Made by a program: the position numbers and the translations under genes | In this document: positions 1-11,576 of the stretch, in pieces | Numbering within the stretch: position 1 is the stretch's first letter | How the letters are laid out: every line of letters begins with the position of its first letter | Source: Isoetes taiwanensis | Taxonomy: Eukaryota; Streptophyta; Lycopodiopsida; Isoetales; Isoetaceae | Assembly: GCA_021234155.1 (NCBI GenBank) | Contig: JAJEKV010000027.1 | Span: 9,399,448-9,463,447, forward strand | Direction: 5' to 3' | Length of the DNA: 64,000 nt | Notes under the pieces: model-generated | The model's input: only the letters and a program-made list of their open reading frames with translations | The model's database searches: none | Told to the model about the DNA's origin: nothing

Positions 1-2
1 AA

Positions 3-1388
3 GTGAATGCTTTGCTTCGAGAACTAATGGTACCTGCAACATCTCAACCCAGCTTCAGTAGACTATGGAGCAAGCACTTCAAACATGTCACTATAGACAC
101 TTCGAACAACTTTGTAAAGTGCAACTTGTGTGCTAAGTTGAAGGAGATTCTGGATAAGACCAGGCAACCAAGCCAAAGGGCTAAGATAAGGGAGCAAATG
201 AAAGATCACATGACAGACCAACTATCATATACACTTATTGGATGTGGAGAACGTTATCATGTTTGGAACCCAATAACTATGTTTGTATTATACATGACAA
301 GATGGATCAATCGAAGACTTGTTTGCCACAGTATAGTTACATACCCAAGCGAATCAATAGAGCTTATCTTATGCAAGTCTCTATGACAGGTGCAATAGTG
401 CATAGCTCGGTGCCAATTTATTATGGCCATTTTAGTTTGCAATTGTGGAGTGATGGTCCTGATTTTCATATTGGAAATGTGATGAGGTGCTTCAGGAACT
501 ATGAGAGTGGTTATTTTGGTGACCTCCACAAGCCTGGAGGTGGTAGGCAACTACTTTTCAGTGATTGTTGGATAGAAAGCCTAATAATTTAGAGAAGTTT
601 ACTAAGGCAAGGTTTAGGAAGTCAGGTGCTTCTGAATATGTTGGAGCCTCAAGTTCACATCCCCAACCTCGAGATCTACCACCAAAGTTCCTCCTCCAAC
701 TTCACAATTGTGCTGGACAGAATAAAAACATGTATATGTTCTCATTCCTATCTTATTTAACAGCTGTGGGTGCCTTTGAAAGAGTGAATTTAGGGTTCTT
801 AATGCCTGGACATACTCATGAGGATGTGGATGCATTGTTTGGGAAATACAGTGCGTAGTTGAAATCTCAAACTGTGACCAATCTTCTTAGACTAATGAAA
901 GTTCTTAGTGAATGCATTTCACCTTCTCCTATAGGGTTGATCATACAAGAGGTGCCTGATTAGAAGAATCTTATCGAAGGTTATGCTCTTGATATGGAAG
1001 GTCAATCTAGACCTCTTCAGTACACTTTCTGGGTCATGGGAAATAAGCCAATAATGCAATGGAAGATGAGACCAGATAAGGGAGTACCTATATGGTATGA
1101 AGATGAAAATGGTAAACCTAAGATTCCCAGGGGTCAACCAAAAGCTCTTAAGCCTTTTGCAGAGGTAAATTTATTACAAAGCACATTGGACAGTATTTCT
1201 GAATACATCAAGTATTGGAAAAATAACCATGATGATACCAACCTTGCATTGATAGATTATTGGACACAGGTACATGGATTATTGGGACAAACAGTGAAAG
1301 AAGTGAAGGTGATGAGGATGGCATAAACGAACATGATGATGTGCGGGATCCCTCTCTCATCACTCCTCATACTTTTGTACATAACTGA
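3..1388 (+). pseudogene. Decayed DUF7869-like transposon-type protein
   Basis: The translation falls in successive frames: frame 3 to about 330, frame 2 from about 242 to 592, frame 1 from 565 to 1326, then frame 2 to a stop at 1386-1388. The most telling part (about 680-850) reads as LQLHNCAGQNKN, then a hydrophobic stretch, then GFLMPGHTHEDVDALFGKYS. This N-C-x-x-x-N-K-N and G-H-T-H-E-D-x-D-A-x-F pattern is what I know from DUF7869 proteins, which are multicopy, probably transposon-derived proteins with a nuclease-like fold. Upstream, a CNLCAKLKE stretch may be a zinc-binding remnant. Two in-frame TAG stops (856-858, 961-963) interrupt otherwise open frame 1. The 5' end lies outside the window. 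The family call is fairly secure; activity is not expected. Mechanism of any transposition is inferred. Confidence 0.7.
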
Positions 1389-2078
1389 GCCTTAAAAGAA
1401 GACTGTAAATTTTGCATGTGAATATGAAGATTTTATCTTCACATTTTGAGAATACTACAATTTCAGTTACAAGCTTTACTTCAATTTCTTGTTCAATATT
1501 ATACCCTCTTAAATTGGTGGTTTTCTCTGAAAACATACTTGAAGAAAATTCTATTTGCAAGGAAAACTGTCACATTAAAAAAGTCATTTCTATCGTTCCA
1601 TAAAAACATTAGTCATTTGGGGGGGGTCAAAAATACAATTTCACGCACCCCTTTTTTTAAATAACTTCAATTTACACCCTTTTATGTAAAAAATAAGGGA
1701 ATCTTTAAGGAATGTTGCTTTTGCTCTCATTTCGATGATTCACTCCCGTTTAATACGCAATCTTGTTCATGTTGATCCTTTGTCCAGTGAAAATCAACTC
1801 CAAACTATCAAATTCTCTGCTAATAATTTGGTTCCTCTTGCAACTTGCCATTTCACTGGTCTAGCTAGTAGACAATGAAGCATCTTGTTTGAAAACCAAG
1901 TTCACTCTAGCTTACTTCCAGAAAACCACATGAACAAGGATGTCTTGTCTTGGCTGAACTGTCGAATGTAAAAGTAAACATGGTGCAGGTGTTGAAATCA
2001 TTGCATCTTTTTCCCCTATTGGAAATACAACTCTAATAGCAATATCTTTTTTTCGGCCTGATAACACCTTATTCATGC
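1389..2078. other. No gene recognised
   Basis: AT-rich sequence following the DUF7869-like relic. It holds a G8 run at about 1619-1626 and short A/T runs, but no frame I can assign and no clear repeat. Confidence 0.4.
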
Positions 2079-2803
2079 CTATATTGACATGTCCACCTCC
2101 TGCTTGTAGTCATACACATTTGCTAATAAAAATAAATTAGTTACTATTGGATTGGTTCCTGAGGTTCTATTGACATTTCTTATATGCTTGCCTGGCCTGT
2201 GCATCCCAGACTCTGAAGTGAAGTCAATTGTATCAATGGTCTTCTGACGCTTGCACACAATTAGAAGTTTTTCTTCGTGGCCACTACTGCAGTCTCTAAA
2301 ACCAGGAAGTTCACCCTCCAAGTTAATGAATTTAACGTCATCTTTTACCTTAAAACCACTTGACTTCCTGTATGTAGTATTTCTGACAACTGTGCAAATC
2401 TTGACCATGTTCTTAGCTAATTAGAATCCAAGTATGACTTATACTTTGCACTTGGCAAACTACCTCGGTAAGGTCAAAGAGCGAAGCATCACACAAGGAC
2501 ATCTTGGATTTTCATTCCCATGCTCCTAGCCAACTACCATGTTTATAGTAAGATAGATTAGTGTTGGGTATGTGAACGACATCTTGGAATGACTGCTTGG
2601 CACAATATAATTAGCCTATCCACTAACCCTATGATGCTATCAGGATAACCAAGTGCAAAAAACTTGATGTCTTTTTCCAAGGCTTTGCCTTTCCTCCAAT
2701 TTAATATTTCTTCAAAGATAATCTCGATTTCATCTCGTGTACTAAATTGGAACCATTTTTTTGCACAACCTTTTATCTTCTTCTCTCTACTCAATATACC
2801 CAT
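2079..2803 (-). CDS. Unidentified minus-strand coding-like segment
   Basis: Two minus-strand open stretches lie in line: 2558-2803 (81 codons, with FFALGYPDSIIGLVDRLIIL) and 2079-2408 (109 codons, with TSGTNPIVTNLFLLANVYDY). Composition is protein-like, with charged segments alternating with hydrophobic ones and no low complexity. The 150 bases between them could be an intron or a decayed stretch. I do not recognise the family. The position directly beside a transposon relic suggests it may belong to another mobile element, but a host gene fragment is possible. Start codons are the first ATG of each open stretch and are not supported by anything else. Confidence 0.25.
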
Positions 2804-3658
2804 CTGTATGCCGCTGCATGCACTGCTCGAGGTGAAAATGACAAGATCTCTCCTTATCTTCTATAGTCTGGCCTATAGAAAAGACATGGCCTATTGCTAG
2901 CCAATTCGCATGTGCCTCATCGGCCATGAAACCACAAAATTCTGCTTCCTTTTAGCCCTTCCTTGTCATAACTCTATTTAGTTTCTTGTTTTCATGTGGT
3001 AAATATTGTGAAGTCCAAATATTGTTCAAACAATTCATGTGGGAAATGCAGTGAAGTCCAAATATTATTTAATATCTTGTTTTCATGTTGCAAATACTGT
3101 GAATGGACTAATTGTCTTTTCAATGCTAATGCAACGTGTGACGTCTTAAACCATAGACTTGCTAAATTATTCCTTCTAACACTTGAAGTCATAGGTGCTC
3201 ATGCAATCTTTACCTAAATTCCCTAACCGCGAAACTAACTAACAACTAGCAAAGGAATCTATTACATGAATCTACATCAATGTACCCAAGGAAGTGCCAC
3301 CATTAGTCTTACAAGTCTCACCCTAATAACAAATCTCAAATCTCACCTGAGCTTAGGATTCTATAACGATAATTCTAGTCAATAATGATGGTCTTGCTAA
3401 TCAGCATAATTTTTGGAGATCTTTACGTAAGTGAGCCTAATATTTTCTTTAGTCCTAGACTATAATAATTTTGAAATAACTATGGCAAGATGGAACAGAG
3501 GCTAAAAATGATCCATTGACTCAAAAGGAATGCCAGGACCTAAATCAACGTAGGAACACAGCTTCTTGTATATATTAGCCACAATGTGAGACAACACAAT
3601 CTATACAAAAGGCCAGAAGTCGGGACTTCTTTCCCTTACTTCTCTCCAGTGGCTAGCC
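2804..3658. other. No gene recognised
   Basis: AT-rich stretch. A short phrase around 'gtgaagtccaaatattgtt' recurs at about 3010 and 3050 within a decayed repeat. Nothing codes convincingly. Confidence 0.35.
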
Positions 3659-3768
3659 ACTTGGACTCAAAGTGCCATTTAAAGAGTACACGAACAACTA
3701 GGTACTTAAGTCTACTTGGACTCAAAGTGCCATTTAAAGAGTACACGAACAACTAGGTACTTAAGTCT
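3659..3768. repeat. 55-bp tandem duplication
   Basis: A 55-bp block beginning ACTTGGACTCAAAGTGCC is present twice head to tail (about 3659-3713 and 3714-3768), almost identical. The high identity points to a recent duplication or an assembly stutter. Confidence 0.85.
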
Positions 3769-4267
3769 AGTCTCAAGGTCTCCTAACTCGTATAGAACAG
3801 GCATCGAAAAACTAGGAGTTAGTCTCCTAAATTTTTGGTCACAATCCTTATTTTCCGATTCGAATTTTTATTTGCCCGCAAACAAATTGTGGGGTTTCCT
3901 TCAAATCTGGCAAATAATCTTGAGTTTATATTCAAAATCCACCGGAGTATGACATTTAAGGCAAATTATCTGGTTAGAGCTACTGGGGATTTCGAAAGCC
4001 TGGTATAGAAGTGCAAGAAACAAAAAAAAATTAGACCTCTAGTAGAGCCATTTAGCTCCATTAGTGTATGGCATGTAGCAAGCATACCTTGGATCTTTGC
4101 CTGATGAGATTTCATCATAAAGATATGCCACCTTAAATCATGTTAATGTCATAAACTTCCTAAGAATACCATAAATTCAAAGCATTCTGCACTAGTAGTA
4201 CACTAAGATAAGATTTGGCAGTGGAAAATGGGCCGATAAGATTTAGCTGTGGAAAATGGGTTTGGCC
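3769..4267. other. No gene recognised
   Basis: AT-rich, non-coding as far as I can read. Two related phrases ending 'gtggaaaatggg' occur around 4220 and 4250, immediately before a small open reading frame. Confidence 0.3.
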
Positions 4268-4411
4268 ATGGCCATGGCTATGGCCGAAGGAAAGAAAGCA
4301 CTCTGCGCTCGTCCTTCTCAACTGCGTCCCTTTCTCAAGACAGAACGGAGCCCTTCATTGATCTGCAGAAGAAGAGGCAGATTTGATCTCTGCAAGAAAA
4401 ATAAATGGTAG
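4268..4411 (+). CDS. Small basic ORF, 47 aa, uncertain
   Basis: ATG at 4268 in the context GGCCATGGCC opens a 47-codon frame starting MAMAMAEGKKALCARPSQLR and ending in a Lys/Arg-rich tail before TAG. The start context is good for a plant and the codon mix is not low-complexity. A similar MAMAM-type start occurs at 34526 next to a candidate spliced gene, so the two may be related first exons. No family is recognised, and a chance frame is quite possible. Confidence 0.2.
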   Translation: MAMAMAEGKKALCARPSQLRPFLKTERSPSLICRRRGRFDLCKKNKW

Positions 4412-4723
4412 ATATCATGCTGCATCTGCACCAAACAACTGGAGAACGGAGCAGATTTCTTTTCAGATTTGCATCCCCGGAAGAAGGAGGCACGGATTCG
4501 TGTGGGCTGCTCTAATTATCTCGGCCATTTTTTTGAATATCGGCCCCGTTGATCCGATTTCTTCATCCTTTTTTGATCCGTTTGGATTCTTTCTTCTGTG
4601 GGTTCTACTATAGAATGAACCGCCACATGTATTGCCTGCCATTCCACAAATGCCATCACTGGATCTTCCCCCTTACAAAGGAAGAATCAAGGGCGCCGGA
4701 TCTGTGCAAAGATCCAAGCATTT

Positions 4724-4965
4724 CTGGTTCTTGGAGCAAATGGCTCTGGTGTTTTGCGGTTCTTGGAGCATTTCTGGTTCTGGTATTTCTGGTTCTGGTA
4801 TTTTGGCCCATTCCCATTGCTGGAAAAACATGGTTCAAAACAGGGTATGCCGGAACAGAGGTATGGAATAAAGCAGGAATGATATAGAACAGGGTATGCC
4901 GGAATAGAGCTTGAAACAGCGCTATGCCGGAACAGATTTTGCGACAGCGCTATGCCGGAACTGGA
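4724..4965. repeat. Short direct repeats (TTCTGG and TATGCCGGAAC types)
   Basis: From about 4724 to 4812 the phrase ATTTCTGGTTCTGG recurs several times. From about 4840 to 4965 TATGCCGGAACAGA recurs four times with variants. Both are local, imperfect tandem arrays. Confidence 0.7.
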
Positions 4966-5419
4966 ATTTTCTACGAAAACGAATATTGGCCATTGGGATG
5001 GGAAATAACCTAGATATAACTTGGAAACAAGCAGCTAGACGTTGACTTAGTTTAGACATTGACTTTTTGATATATTGACTTTTTGATATATCCGCCTTAC
5101 CTTAGGAAGTCTACTCAATCCTGTCAGGAAGTCTATCCTAGTGCCACCTGCCATAGTCCCATTGTTTTTTTATTACTTTGTTTAAGGTCCATACTAGACT
5201 AATCTTTGTACATACTTCCTAAGCAGCAAAACATTGACTTTTTGATATATTGCTGACAAAATTTTTTTGCGTGTGACAAAAATAGAAGTTCTACAATCCG
5301 TGTCTGACAAAGATGGAAGTTTTACAACACACACGTCCTTGACATAGCGCCTACACACAAGAGATGACTTCGTCAGCTATGACTCCAAATGCAAGATGCA
5401 TTTGCTACGAAGGTGCACT
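4966..5419. other. Non-coding stretch with short repeats
   Basis: The phrase ATTGACTTTTTGATATAT appears about three times (5055-5092 as a pair and again near 5232). Two related CTGACAAA...AGAAGTT phrases follow at 5260-5320. No gene is seen. Confidence 0.45.
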
Positions 5420-5505
5420 GGGTTAGTAACTCTTCTACATGATCTAAGCATCATCATCTGTGGATTGGATTAGTATCTCTTCTACATGATCTAAGCATCA
5501 TCATT
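5420..5505. repeat. 47-bp tandem duplication
   Basis: The block ending CTACATGATCTAAGCATCAT is present at about 5421 and 5468, 47 bp apart, with one or two differences. Confidence 0.8.
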
Positions 5506-5545
5506 CGCCCAAGACATCGAGGAGCATATTCTATAAGGCCCCATA

Positions 5546-5590
5546 ATATAGGAAAGAAAGATACATTGATATAGGAAAGAAAGATACATG
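5546..5590. repeat. 23-bp tandem duplication
   Basis: ATATAGGAAAGAAAGATACA occurs twice 23 bp apart. It lies upstream of the dirigent gene in its likely promoter region. Confidence 0.8.
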
Positions 5591-5737
5591 GAAGATTCGC
5601 ATGGGCCTTTGGGGCCAAGTTGTTGTGCATGCAACAAAGGATTAATTCAAAAATGGAAGGGCCAACTTGTTATGCAATAAAGGACTGATTCTGACATGAA
5701 AGCGAAAGCGTGAAGAAAAGGCCAACCCAAGAAAGTG

Positions 5738-5743
5738 TATAAG
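5738..5743 (+). promoter_or_regulatory. Candidate TATA box of the dirigent gene
   Basis: TATAAG lies 35 bases before the ATG at 5779. With a usual TATA-to-start distance of about 30 bases the 5' leader would be only a few bases, so the true promoter or start may differ. Confidence 0.3.
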
Positions 5744-5778
5744 AGTGAAACCCATGAACAAATGATTCAAGAGCAAAA

Positions 5779-6329
5779 ATGAAGGCAAGCAACATAGTTC
5801 TCACGCTCGTAGCACTAGTTATGATGATCAATGCATCATTAGGGGATGCAAAAGGAGCAGAGCCCAAGTATCTGAACGTGCCAATGTACATGCAGATAGT
5901 AGAAGCCGGTCCAAACGCTACAGGCTTAAGAGTAGCCGGGCCGGGTGGGGAGCTGACAGAGAGAACAAGTTAAAACACCCGTTTTGTGTTCGACGATGTC
6001 TTGCGGAATGGTTCGATAACACATCGAAGGTAATTGGGAGAGCAAAAGGCACGGCTATGGTGACGGAGCCAGACGCCTCCAATGCTACCTATGCTTGGTG
6101 TGCTGTCCTCCAAACTGAGTTATACAACGGCACCGTTTCTTTCCAAGGGGTGGACAATGGTGTCAAAAACAACCAAATGGAGCATGCTATTGTTGGTGGC
6201 ACTGGTGACTTTCGATTTGCCACTGGTTTTGCCAACTTTACCCATGTCAAAGTTGACATTCCCGATGGTCTCTTTACTATTTTTATTAATGCTTCCATCT
6301 ACTTTCCTCCTTGGATCCCGTATCTCTAG
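5779..6329 (+). CDS. Dirigent-family protein, reading frame interrupted
   Basis: Dirigent proteins are secreted eight-stranded beta-barrels that steer stereospecific coupling of phenoxy radicals made by laccases or peroxidases in the cell wall (lignans and related compounds). Here an N-terminal signal peptide (MKASNIVLTLVALVMMINAS) precedes LNVPMYMQIVEAGPNATGLR. After an in-frame TAA (5971-5973) the same frame continues FVFDDVLRNG. A 1-base shift at about 6010-6014, in a short T run, then gives NTSKVIGRAKG and a long open C-terminal part ending at TAG 6327-6329. The phrases x-F-D-D-x-L and V-I-G-R-A-x-G, and the later YNGTVSFQG and GGTGDF stretches, are family hallmarks. Total length would be about 183 residues, normal for the family and with no intron. 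Several N-x-S/T sites fit an extracellular glycoprotein. It is either a recent pseudogene or intact with assembly errors. Confidence 0.85.
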
Positions 6330-7102
6330 ATATTCCTATTTATATTAATCCTACTTCCTCCATGTCTCCTTCAGGTCCCTCCGTGCTGTTACTATAATTT
6401 CACTTGAAATAAGTTGAAGTCTTGGACTTCCATGATGTATTTTGAAATACGCATATTATAGATAGATTACTTCAGTGTTTCTCTTATGTCAAGACTTGGG
6501 TGATTATTTTAATACCTGATTAGCTCGTGATACCTATTTTCTCATATGTTAGGCACAATTGGATGGATCTCTTAATTTAGAAACAAAACACTCGAGCTTA
6601 ATCAATCTTATGCCTGGTTTAATTTAATTTTTCTTATTAAACACCTTGGATAGAAGAGCATATACAAAGGAATGCCTTAGCATGCAATTATGTTTCCTAA
6701 TAAGCTATGTTCCCTTGCCACTAGTATAAATTTTTTTGCACTTGTCTCTATCTTAACATGATGAGACATATATATGTGTACCCTTCAATGCAACCTCCAT
6801 CGTCAACCACCCCTATTTCTCCTCCAAGCAAGCATTTCCTGCATCTATTTCAAAGAATCATATCCAATATGATGCAACAAGCATGTATTTTGGTTTAGAT
6901 GCATTCAAAGATTCATAGAATTTCCTTGCATCCTGCTCGAATGTGACGGACCTGTCGGGTTAGCCTTCCAGTAATCCGAGATCCCATCAAGACTTGTATG
7001 AACACTACAAGTTGGTATTTAATGCAATGCAAATGCATTCTTAAGCCAAAACTCAAGGTAAAGAATTGATGACCCTTTGTATGTTTTGTTTGGCCCTTCA
7101 CC
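6330..7102. other. 3' flank of the dirigent gene, no further gene seen
   Basis: AT-rich flank. TATTTATATTAATCC directly after the stop could serve 3'-end formation, but no clear polyadenylation signal stands out. Minus-strand frames at 6913-7294 lack recognisable motifs and I treat them as chance. Confidence 0.35.
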
Positions 7103-7183
7103 ATGGAGAAAATGAAGAAGAAGCTCATGCCTGTGATGAACATGCATGCCGACATTTCCATGGATGTCACTGCCTCTTATAAG
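7103..7183 (+). CDS. Candidate short first exon, uncertain
   Basis: CACCATGGAG is a strong start context. The frame runs 27 codons (MEKMKKKLMPVMNMHADISM...) to AAG followed by GTGTGT, a plausible splice donor at 7184. The peptide is methionine-rich and matches no family I know. No partner exon was identified downstream, where GC-rich repeats begin. Confidence 0.15.
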
Positions 7184-7379
7184 GTGTGTCTCTTGCATCC
7201 CTTCAATTCTGTTTTTCACACTTTTCACAAGCATTTGCACAATTTGGATGTGGGTTACCTTGGAGAGGACTTGTCGCCCGGATCGGCTTGTCAAAATCTT
7301 GGAATTATTGAAGGATTATTTGGATCTGATTGGTGTTAGATGCGATTGCTTGATCGGCTCGAAATTGAGTTCGAGGAGC

Positions 7380-7760
7380 CGGTAGGGTTCATGGCGAACC
7401 CGAGGAAGTCGCTTAAAAGCGAACCCGGGGGTCGCCCGGCCGAACCGAGGAAGTTGGCGTGGCGGTGGTGGCGCTACCCAGGGTTCGCCGAACCCGAACG
7501 GAGGTAAGCCCGGGGCCGGTCGGATCGGCGATTCTGAGGTGGCGGCGTGCCCGAGAACCCACCGGGTTTGCCTAAAGAACCCGAGGTCAAATCCCGTGAT
7601 ACGGCCGGGGTGGTCGATGCAGGGGTGCCCCAGTGCGAGGCGGATTTCTGCACAGGCGAACCCGAGTCAAATCGGCGTGGGGAGAGGGGGTGGCGATCGC
7701 GTCGGGGAGGCGGGTTAAGCAAAAGCGAACCCAAATATCCATGTCGGGTTGGCGGGGGGC
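7380..7760. repeat. GC-rich CGAACCCGAGG-type repeat cluster
   Basis: The phrase GCGAACCCGAG and variants recur about seven times at irregular spacing. Composition jumps from AT-rich to strongly GC-rich at about 7370. Frames across it are open on both strands because stops are rare in such DNA, not because it looks coding. Confidence 0.65.
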
Positions 7761-8147
7761 CACCACCCCCCCTAAATTTTGAAATGCCCAAGTTTGAAAT
7801 CGCCACCCCTCCGAATTTTTTGAAGTAGGAGGGTGGGGAGTTCAAAGCCACCCAGAATTTTTGAAGAGATGCAATCTTTGATCAGTGAATCGAAAAAAAT
7901 GGTATCGAGGTGAACCCAAATGCATGCACAATGAGCGATTTGCACTGGGCGAATCCTTATCGAAACCCTAAGGGCTATTTAAAGCGCACCAAGGCGTTGT
8001 ATCCTTCTCATATCGTTTGGGAGGCGCCAAAGTGCTTCGATCAGTCTGCGGTGCTATATAGCGGTATTGATGCTAAAAGCGGGTGCACTCCATATCTCTC
8101 ATCTCCTTTTGCATTCTCAATATTGAGCATAGGCCTTTCTTTTGCAT
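7761..8147 (+). other. Unassigned stretch with a TATTTAAAG box
   Basis: TATTTAAAG at 7976-7984 sits in a moderately GC-rich setting and could be a promoter TATA of a mobile element or a chance match. The following 91-codon open frame (7910-8185) crosses it and has no recognisable domain. Confidence 0.25.
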
Positions 8148-8400
8148 TTCTCATAGGCTATTTTTACAATAGACATTTAGAATAGAATGTTTTTTAGCAC
8201 ATGCTATTTTTTTTTACCATGGGCTATTTTTTTGACCCTAGACTAATTTTTTTTGCCATAGGCATTTTTCACCAAGGGAAATTTTTTTTACCATAGGCAA
8301 ATACCATCGCAGCTATTTTTAACCATAGGCTATTTTTTTACCATAGGCTAATTTTTTGTTTACCATAGGCAATTTTTACCGGAGGCTATTCTTGCCATTG
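8148..8400. repeat. Degenerate CCATAGGCTATTTTTT array
   Basis: About ten copies of a 20-25-bp unit built on CCATAGGC(T)A plus a T run lie head to tail, heavily diverged and variable in T-run length. A phrase of the same type (CATAGGCTATTTTTAC) occurs at the left edge, which probably marks where the array began. Confidence 0.75.
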
Positions 8401-8494
8401 GCGATGCTTGAGGTTAGATCTTTGTGATAGACACTCGTTTGTCTTCCTAATAGAGTGTCAGAGAATGGCGGTGAACCGCAGAAGACTTCGATGA

Positions 8495-8733
8495 GTCGAT
8501 TTGGATGAAAATGATAGTGATTATGACCTTCATGACACAATGTCGGAGGAGGAAGCCGGTGATGATCTGGACGATGGGTGGAACCCTTGGCCTATCCACT
8601 TCACAAGTTACTCCCACCCAAGATCCCCAAGAACTTGTTCCGCGAATTGGCGGTCTCTACCGGACCCGGTACAATAACTCCGTGGTGCACCTCGGGTTGG
8701 TGGTTCACGCATTCAGCGAGTGTGTGTATGCGT
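8495..8733 (+). pseudogene. Unidentified acidic coding relic
   Basis: Frame 2 from 8495 to 8674 reads DENDSDYDLHDTMSEEEAGD, then DDLDDGWNPWP. A shift to frame 1 at about 8629 continues FRELAVSTGPGTITPW, then SGWWFTHSASV, to TGA at 8734. The acidic linker followed by a W/G/P-rich conserved-looking block is protein-like and clearly not low-complexity, so this was probably coding. I cannot name the family; a mobile-element protein is the likely source given the surroundings. Confidence 0.35.
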
Positions 8734-11560
8734 TGATGAGGTTGTGCCCTCTGACAACACTATGTTCCCCATCCGTCCGAAATAAGTCTTTGCCGATCCC
8801 GCCTACCCCAGGTCCCGCGAGAGAAGCGGGGAGGGCACCGTCGAGAACCATGTTAAATGATGCCAGATGGGGTGCATATTGTCGAGGAGCTTGCGGTTGG
8901 CGATGAGTCCGGTGAATCCGGTGGTTGGTTATCTGCGTGGCGTAACCGGGCCTCACAAGTTAGTCCCTTACGTGGAGTTACGGAAGCGGACTAGTTGCTA
9001 GGGGTCACACGGTGGAAGCACCCATCGGCTCCCCCACGCCACTCTTCAAAAGATTTTTAGAGGGATTGGGAAGTCGGCCTCTGGCGGCATGGCGTCCCGC
9101 AAGAATATGTCTTGGCGTGCATGGAAGTGTGCGCGTCGCGGTGTGGCCGCACCATGAAGGGGCCGGTGACTTCAACTCTTATGAAGAGACCACCATGGGC
9201 GACCCTAGAGCAAAGGGTGATTGAGCTACAAACTACTCATCGTGTCCGTTTGGTCCATGGGCATCACAGCGTCTTGGCTGGAGCAGGTGAGGTTGTGGAT
9301 GACTATGCACGCCACCGATGGAGACAACCGCGAAGGAGGGGCACCCGGGGATAGGCAAAATCGAGGCGGTCGCCCCGTAGAGGATGCTTGTTTAAACTAC
9401 GGACATTGAAAGTAGATGGAAATGGTCTTTGCATCGGCGGTTACCGCGAATATCGCGTCGCGCCTGAGAACCTGCGCCGCCATGACCCTTTCACAAATCT
9501 GGAGGATTGGTCCATGCACATGCATCTGAGCTGCTGCTTCTTGCTTCTTTGCACAAGAGCTTAGAAGCATTGGAATGACCGCGTCTTTGCGTGGGACATC
9601 GCCAAAACGCGGGGACCATAAATCACGATATGGCCTTAAGCCCGGTTGGCGAGTCATATACCGATTCCGCGATGTCGCGGGGAGGATGTGTGGCAAGCCC
9701 AGCATACCGGCGTGAAAAATACTAAGAGCCCTAAAAAATTAAGATCCCATGGAGGCGATGGCGTTGTCGTAGACTACATATTGTGATCTTTGTCCATATT
9801 TTTGTTCAATGATGTTGTCCATACTTTTATTTCAATAAGATCTGTCGAAAATATTTTGTCATCAATCTCACCACATTACACCTAAGTGGCGGTTTGGAGT
9901 GCAGTTTGGGAAAGCCTCGAGGCCGGGATTGGCGATTGGAAAGCCTCAGGAAGGTGATTTTTCACCAGCCACGGAATCCCATCTTCTACCCGAGCCCTTG
10001 GGCCCGGCCATGGATCCCTAGTCATCAAGATGGCCGGGATGTTGGAGAATTTCTTTGTGAGATGGGCCCCGGCGGTGGTTGGGCCATGGATTCAACCTTA
10101 CGTACAAATCTGTGGAAGTTTCCATTTGTGCGGGCGGTTGTACCGATTCTTGGGGGTGTGGGGTTCCCGGTCTTTTACATGCTTTTCGGCGTAGAGGCGG
10201 CGAGGGGCACCGGCGACATGCCACGAAGATAGCACTACGTCTTGTGTTTGAGCGGATGGGCCTGTCGGGCCTAGGTCAATCACCATTGACATGGGCGGTG
10301 AGAGCGGGCTATCCGCGGAGGTGTCAGTCGAAAGACCCACATTGTTGGGCAGACGGTGGCGGTATGATGGCGTGCATTGATTGTATAAACTTGATGGAAA
10401 CGACACTCATGGTTTTCAAAGCGGGTTGCGGGCAATGTTCTTGCATGTTGGTTCCATCGCGAAGCGTGCATGGCAAAAATACCTACGCCACGCTGGCGGG
10501 AAGTCTTTGAAGAGGGGCGTGGCTCTGCGGTACATCGAAGTTGATGGCGGAACCGAACCCCCGCAGCGTACCACCGGCCGGTTGGCACAATTTCACTTCT
10601 CTACGGAAAACCACATCATACAAGGGTGAGTGCTGCTTGGCGTTCAAAACATACATGTAGGCGCGGGGGCAAACATCGACCACAGGCGATGTAGGTACTT
10701 GAATCATAATTGGGTGAATGGGGCAGCGTGGGATACACAAGCGGATGTTCAACCATGCGGATATGGATCACGACAAACCCGTGGAAGCGCCTTTGGAAGG
10801 TTAAAGACCCAAACCTGCGGTGCAAGGTCAATATAAGGATGTACTGCGCTAGTGTCCCATCTCATAGGCTTTCGGGCGGGACCTTGCTGCTGGAGGCACA
10901 ATCTTGACTTCGGTCGCGAAGAAAGATGGAGTCTTGGTAAATGCGCTGGGTCCTACTCTTTTCGTATTTTACATTATTACGTCCTGTCGCCGACCCTCAC
11001 AGATGTTTTTACGTCTGGCCCAGGAGTTTGGGCGTTATAACACGTTCATATCCAGAAGACACATCGCGGGTGCTTTCGGTCCCTTATCCGGTCCTTGCCG
11101 CGATAACCCCCAGCGCCATTAAGCCTCGAAGATGCTAACGGCGTCGGGTTATCTATGGCAAAATCGATCCAGCGAGAGGGTTTGAGATACACTTTCGGCA
11201 CATGAGAATCGCGATATTGTGATTGTCCATGCCCCATGCGGTGTGCAAACATCTCATAGTGGGAGACTACTTCCTTAGCGGCGACCACCCAGCGTTGTTC
11301 AATGAGCTATTTCGAGCCCGCAATTCATTCGCCCTTGCCTCCAAGGCCGCCCGGCTCCGCGAGCGGCGTCCATGTGCTAATCCGTTGCTACTGCGGTGGG
11401 ATCGTTGCTCATGGCGAACACCTGTCGGTCGCGAGGCCATCATGCAAAATCGCGATGCTCTTGACCCGGTGCGTGACATGATTTCCAAGGTTAGCGGGCG
11501 GTCCGATTCTATAGAGGCAGCGGCCGGCCCGCTTTGTTCCGTCTACCATCACAACAAGAA
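8734..11560. other. GC-rich decayed sequence without an assignable gene
   Basis: Moderately GC-rich DNA that reads like heavily frameshifted coding sequence in patches, mostly on the plus strand (for example 9112-9224 and 10079-10510), but no motif is recognisable and frames break about every 100-300 bases. It could be the continuation of the acidic relic at 8495-8733. No tandem structure was found in it. Confidence 0.3.
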
Positions 11561-11576
11561 AAGGGTCATTTAGCGG

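Noticed and set aside
1412-1664. Short plus frames after the DUF7869-like relic as its continuation
   Set aside because: They overlap each other, lie after a convincing C-terminal stop at 1388 and have AT-driven composition.
7474-7851. 125-codon minus frame in GC-rich DNA
   Set aside because: Both strands are open here because the GC-rich repeat has few stops; repetitive content, no motif.
9339-9356. CCCGGGGATAGGC as another copy of the element terminus at 15498
   Set aside because: Only about ten bases match, and no subterminal GCGTC array or partner end is nearby.
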